Source: an uncultured Caryophanales bacterium (GTDB taxonomy: Bacteria > Bacillota_I > Bacilli_A > Acholeplasmatales > Anaeroplasmataceae). From it: a stretch of DNA of 16,629 bases. Of the stretch, positions 12,903-16,629 are shown one piece after another. Under the pieces are notes generated by a model. The model was not told the DNA's origin and did not search any database. It saw only the letters and a program-made list of their open reading frames with translations. Numbering within the stretch: the stretch's first letter is position 1; each line of letters starts with the position of its first letter. The stretch lies in contig CAKZZJ010000206.1 of the NCBI GenBank assembly GCA_937885165.1, positions 1 to 16,629 on the forward strand. The letters are read 5' to 3'. Made by a program: the position numbers and the translations under genes.

Positions 12903-15830
12903 ATGAGGAGAGTAGGTTTAGACATTGGTTCAACAACTATCAAATGTGTTGTTTTAGATGATAATGAAAATATAATTTTTGATAAATATCAGAGACATTA
13001 TTCCCATATAAAAGATAACATCATTTTGATATTAGATGAACTTTTGGAAAAGAAAGTAATTGATAATGAGGTTTTGCTTAGCATGTCAGGTTCAGCAGGT
13101 ATGGGTATAGCAGATGGATGCGGAATTCCTTTTGTTCAAGAAGTTTATGCAACCCGTATTGCAGCAAACAAATTAATACCAGGAACAGATTGTATTATCG
13201 AACTTGGTGGTGAAGATGCAAAGATTTTATTTTTAACCGATGGCATGGAAGTCAGAATGAACGGAACCTGTGCCGGTGGAACCGGTGCCTTCATTGATCA
13301 AATGGCAACTCTTCTTAATGTAGATATAACTGAAATAAATGGGCTTGCGATGAATCATCAAAAACTATATTCAATCGCTTCACGATGCGGAGTTTTTGCC
13401 AAAAGTGATATACAACCTCTTCTTAATCAGGGAGCATCAAAATCTGATATTGCTGCATCAATTTTTTATGCAGTAGTAAACCAGACAATAGGCGGACTTG
13501 CCCAGGGTAGAGAAATAGAAGGTAACATCGCTTATTTAGGCGGACCTTTGACATTTTTAACTGAATTAAAGGAAAGTTTTAATAGGGTTTTGAATACAAA
13601 AGGAATCTGTCCTGAAAACTCATTATATTATGTAGCACTTGGTGCAGCTTTTTCATCTAAAAAAGTTATTAAAGTTGATGAAATCAAAACAAATTTAATT
13701 GAATTTTCAAACAAGTCAACTTATGCATACAATAATCCTCTATTTAATGATGAAATAGAATTAAAAGAATTTGAGGAGCGCCATAAAAAAGCATTTGTAA
13801 ATACACTGCCTCTTGATGGTTATGAAGGAAATTTATATTTAGGAATTGATAGTGGTTCAACAACATTAAAGTTCGTTTTAATTGATGAAGAAGAAAATAT
13901 AAGATTTGCAAGTTATAATCCAAACAAAGGTAACCCTGTTTCTGTAATAAAAGATTTATTTAAAGAAATTTATACAAAATATCCAAATATTAAAATTAAA
14001 GCTTCTGCATCAACAGGCTATGGTGAAGAATTAGCTAAGAATGCATTTAAACTTGATGATGGTCTTGTTGAAACAATGGCACACTACAAGGCTGCAGCTA
14101 AATTCATGCCTAATGTTGATTTTATAATCGATATAGGTGGTCAGGATATAAAATGTTTCAAAATAGAAAATCATGCTATATCAAATATATTTTTAAATGA
14201 AGCATGTTCATCTGGCTGTGGTTCATTTTTACAGACATTTGCCAATGCCTTAGGCTATGATATAGCTGAATTTGCTAAATTAGGACTTATGGCTAAGAAG
14301 CCTGTTGATTTAGGTTCAAGATGTACAGTATTTATGAACTCAAGTGTCAAACAAGCACAAAAAGATGGTGCAACCATCGATAATATTTCAGCAGGCTTAT
14401 CTATCTCAGTTGTTAAAAATGCCTTATATAAAGTTATAAGATGCTCATCTAAAAAAGAATTAGGTGAACACATCGTTGTTCAGGGCGGAACATTCTTAAA
14501 CAAGGCTGTATTAAGAGCTTTCGAAAGAGAACTTGGCCTTGATGTAGTGTGTCCTAATATAGCAGGCCTTATGGGTGCTTATGGTGCTGCACTATATGCA
14601 AAAGAATTAAATATAGAAAAGACAACAACAATTACCAAAGATGAAATTGATTCATTTGAACATACAATAAAGAATATGCAGTGTCAAGGCTGTAACAATC
14701 ACTGTCTTTTATCAATCAATACATTTAAAAATAATCCTAATAAATTTATAAGTGGTAATAAATGTGAAAAACCTTTGGGAACAAAAAATAAAAACAAAGG
14801 TGAAAACATTTATGAATTTACAAGAAATCTTCTTACAAGTTATAAATCAAAAGAAAATAGACGCGGAAGAATTGCTATACCGCTTGTGTTAAATATGTAT
14901 GAACTATTACCATTTTGGACTACGTTTTTCAGTGAACTAGGATTTGAGGTTGTAAATAGTGGCTTTTCTTCTGATAAAATATATTCTTTAGGACAGCATA
15001 CAATACCATCAGACACTGCATGTTATCCTGCTAAACTTGTTCATGGACATATTGAAAAATTGATCAATGAAAATGAAAAAGTAATATTCTATCCATGCAT
15101 GAGTTATAACATTGATGAAGATTTAGGGGACAATCATTATAACTGTCCGATAGTAGCATACTACCCTGAAAACATTTTGAATAATGTTGGCAAAATAAGT
15201 GAAATAACTTTTATTTCTGATTTTTTAGCACTTGATGATAAAAAGATGTTTAATATCAAAATAAAAGGTGTTTTAGATAAATATTTTCCTAAACAAAAAA
15301 TAAGAATGAGCGAAATAGAAAATGCTGCAAAAATGGCTTATTTAACTTACGATAATTATCTAAAAACCATCAGGGAGGAAGGTTTAAAATATATCGAAAA
15401 TGCTAGAAAAGAAAATAGAGAAATCATCGTCTTAGCAGGAAGACCATATCATCAGGATCCGCAAATAAATCACGGTATTGATAAACTTATAGCTGATATG
15501 GGAGCAACCGTCGTAAGTGAAGAATCTATTTCTAATTTAAATACCAGGTTCCCAGTAAAAGTTTTAAATCAATGGACTTATCATTCAAGATTATATTCTG
15601 CAGCTAAATATTGTACACATGAAGATGACATGAATTTAGTTCAGCTTGTCTCATTTGGCTGTGGACTTGATGCCATAACAACAGATGAATGTAAATTAAT
15701 ACTTGAATCAAAAGGTAAAATTTATACACAGATAAAGATCGATGAAATAACAAATCTAGGTGCGGTAAAAATAAGACTTAGAAGCTTGTTTGCCGCATTA
15801 CAACAGGAGAAAAAGAAAAATGGAAAATGA
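12903..15830 (+). CDS. Acyl-CoA dehydratase-type activase: two ASKHA ATPase domains plus DUF2229
   Basis: 975 residues. Domain 1 (1-255) and domain 2 (310-570) are BadF/BadG/BcrA/BcrD-type ATPases, opening with GLDIGSTTIK (5-14) and GIDSGSTTLK (314-323). Each keeps the Cys pair that in HgdC-like dimers bridges one [4Fe-4S] cluster: C123 (GTCAGGTG) and C162 (SRCGVF), then C435 (EACSSGCG) and C474 (SRCTVF). A linker has C594-x2-C597-x3-C601 and C621. From about 655 comes a DUF2229 region with SDTACYPAK (703-711). The family uses ATP hydrolysis to push electrons to very low potential for a dehydratase or reductase partner. The two ATPase domains may form an intramolecular version of the usual homodimer. 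AGGAGG lies 8 nt before the ATG. Relatives are often about 1400 residues, with the next gene's region fused on. The physiological substrate is unknown. Confidence 0.88.
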   Translation: MRRVGLDIGSTTIKCVVLDDNENIIFDKYQRHYSHIKDNIILILDELLEKKVIDNEVLLSMSGSAGMGIADGCGIPFVQEVYATRIAANKLIPGTDCIIELGGEDAKILFLTDGMEVRMNGTCAGGTGAFIDQMATLLNVDITEINGLAMNHQKLYSIASRCGVFAKSDIQPLLNQGASKSDIAASIFYAVVNQTIGGLAQGREIEGNIAYLGGPLTFLTELKESFNRVLNTKGICPENSLYYVALGAAFSSKKVIKVDEIKTNLIEFSNKSTYAYNNPLFNDEIELKEFEERHKKAFVNTLPLDGYEGNLYLGIDSGSTTLKFVLIDEEENIRFASYNPNKGNPVSVIKDLFKEIYTKYPNIKIKASASTGYGEELAKNAFKLDDGLVETMAHYKAAAKFMPNVDFIIDIGGQDIKCFKIENHAISNIFLNEACSSGCGSFLQTFANALGYDIAEFAKLGLMAKKPVDLGSRCTVFMNSSVKQAQKDGATIDNISAGLSISVVKNALYKVIRCSSKKELGEHIVVQGGTFLNKAVLRAFERELGLDVVCPNIAGLMGAYGAALYAKELNIEKTTTITKDEIDSFEHTIKNMQCQGCNNHCLLSINTFKNNPNKFISGNKCEKPLGTKNKNKGENIYEFTRNLLTSYKSKENRRGRIAIPLVLNMYELLPFWTTFFSELGFEVVNSGFSSDKIYSLGQHTIPSDTACYPAKLVHGHIEKLINENEKVIFYPCMSYNIDEDLGDNHYNCPIVAYYPENILNNVGKISEITFISDFLALDDKKMFNIKIKGVLDKYFPKQKIRMSEIENAAKMAYLTYDNYLKTIREEGLKYIENARKENREIIVLAGRPYHQDPQINHGIDKLIADMGATVVSEESISNLNTRFPVKVLNQWTYHSRLYSAAKYCTHEDDMNLVQLVSFGCGLDAITTDECKLILESKGKIYTQIKIDEITNLGAVKIRLRSLFAALQQEKKKNGK

Positions 15831-16629
15831 GTTAACTGAAGATATCATATATCCAAAATTTAATAAATCGATGATTAAAACTCATACCATTTTAATCCCA
15901 TCCATGCTTGATATCCACATGGCACTTTTTGAGAGTGTATTAAAACTTGCCGGATATAAAGTTGAGATAATGAAAAATCAAGGACCTGAAGTTGTTGAGG
16001 AAGGATTAAAATATGTTCATAATGACACATGCTATCCTGCGCTTTTGGTTATTGGTCAGTTTATCGATAACCTAAACCACAGAGATGATGTCGATAAAGT
16101 TGTTTTACTAATCACTCAAACAGGTGGAGGATGTAGAGCCTCAAATTATATTCATCTATTGAGAAAAGCTCTGGTAAAAGCTGGATATGGTTTTGTTCCT
16201 GTAATATCACTAAATTATAAAAACCTCGAAAAAGATAGTGGCTTTGAATTTACTATCCCAACCATTTTAAAGGTTGTATCTGCTGTAACTTATGGTGATA
16301 CACTTATGTACCTTTATAATAAAACTAGATCTTATGAAACAAAAAAAGGAAGTGCCTGGGCACTTACACAAAGTTGGATAGATAAAATATCTGCACAATA
16401 TAAAAATGGTAAAGGTGTATCCTATCGTGCAATAAAGAAAAATGTGAATGATATGGCTCGTGATTTCGATGCTTTAGAATTAGATTTATCTATCGCAAAG
16501 CCAAAGGTTGGTATAGTTGGTGAAATATATATCAAATATGCATCACTTGGCAATAATCACCTTGAGGAATTTTTAGTTTCTGAAGGTGCTGAAGTTATGG
16601 TTCCTGGTTTATATGGCTTTGCTTTATAT
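15820..16629 (+). CDS. 2-hydroxyacyl-CoA dehydratase-like partner protein, 3' end outside the window
   Basis: 270 codons are present and the frame is still open at the window end. ILIPSMLDIHMAL is followed by HNDTCYPALLVIGQ (68-80, C71), LITQTGGGCRASNY (97-110, C105) and KPKVGIVGEIYIKY (227-240). These match the C-terminal part of large CoA-substrate-specific activase proteins and the cysteine-bearing dehydratase-like fold. AGGAG (15805-15809) lies 10 nt before the ATG, and the ATG overlaps the end of the activase gene by 11 nt in a different frame. It therefore needs a separate start and is very likely translationally coupled. It may carry an Fe-S cluster on C71, C105 and further residues beyond the window; that is inference. 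Its function is electron acceptor or catalytic partner of the activase. Confidence 0.82.
   Translation, partial: MENELTEDIIYPKFNKSMIKTHTILIPSMLDIHMALFESVLKLAGYKVEIMKNQGPEVVEEGLKYVHNDTCYPALLVIGQFIDNLNHRDDVDKVVLLITQTGGGCRASNYIHLLRKALVKAGYGFVPVISLNYKNLEKDSGFEFTIPTILKVVSAVTYGDTLMYLYNKTRSYETKKGSAWALTQSWIDKISAQYKNGKGVSYRAIKKNVNDMARDFDALELDLSIAKPKVGIVGEIYIKYASLGNNHLEEFLVSEGAEVMVPGLYGFALY

Noticed and set aside
1..16629. CRISPR arrays, insertion sequences, prophage or tRNA/rRNA genes
   Set aside because: No regularly spaced repeats, transposase or phage motifs, or cloverleaf-like sequences were recognised by eye. A tRNA scan would confirm this.

Overview
The window is AT-rich DNA (A+T dominant throughout, standard code with TGG for Trp and TGA/TAA stops). 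It comes from what looks like an anaerobic, low-GC Gram-positive bacterium. The cysS-mrnC gene pair is typical of Bacilli and relatives. The abundance of 4Fe-4S redox enzymes and a 2-hydroxyacyl-CoA dehydratase-type activase point to a strict anaerobe, for example a gut Erysipelotrichales or RF39-like lineage. That placement is an inference. No rRNA, tRNA, CRISPR array or insertion sequence was recognised.

Layout. (1) Positions 2-3215, + strand: a tightly packed four-gene redox operon. It holds a radical SAM/SPASM protein (5' end outside the window), a zinc-independent MDR oxidoreductase, an Isf-like flavoprotein with a compact cysteine motif, and a 2x[4Fe-4S]-nitroreductase fusion. (2) Positions 3279-4391, + strand: an aldo/keto reductase with a C-terminal two-cluster ferredoxin domain, behind its own promoter. 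A bidirectional terminator (about 4395-4457) separates it from the next block. (3) Positions 4464-12604, - strand: a five-gene operon read leftwards. Its order is GLUG-repeat lipoprotein, cysS, mrnC, a very large P-type ATPase and a hot-dog thioesterase. Adjacent genes overlap or lie 11-17 nt apart. (4) Positions 12605-12902: a divergent control region with a textbook sigma-A promoter and several palindromes. (5) Positions 12903-16629, + strand: a double-ASKHA/DUF2229 activase followed, with an 11-nt overlap, by a partner protein that runs off the window.

How they may work together. Block 1 suggests radical-SAM-dependent maturation of a peptide or small molecule with dedicated electron-transfer and flavin enzymes; its substrate is not in the window. 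Block 5 is an ATP-driven low-potential electron activator of the HgdC/BcrA-type family with its partner on a separate gene. Block 3 couples housekeeping translation and rRNA maturation genes to two extracytoplasmic products: a beta-helix-like lipoprotein, and a P-type ATPase whose last extracellular loop is expanded to about 440 residues. That loop is the most unusual object in the window.
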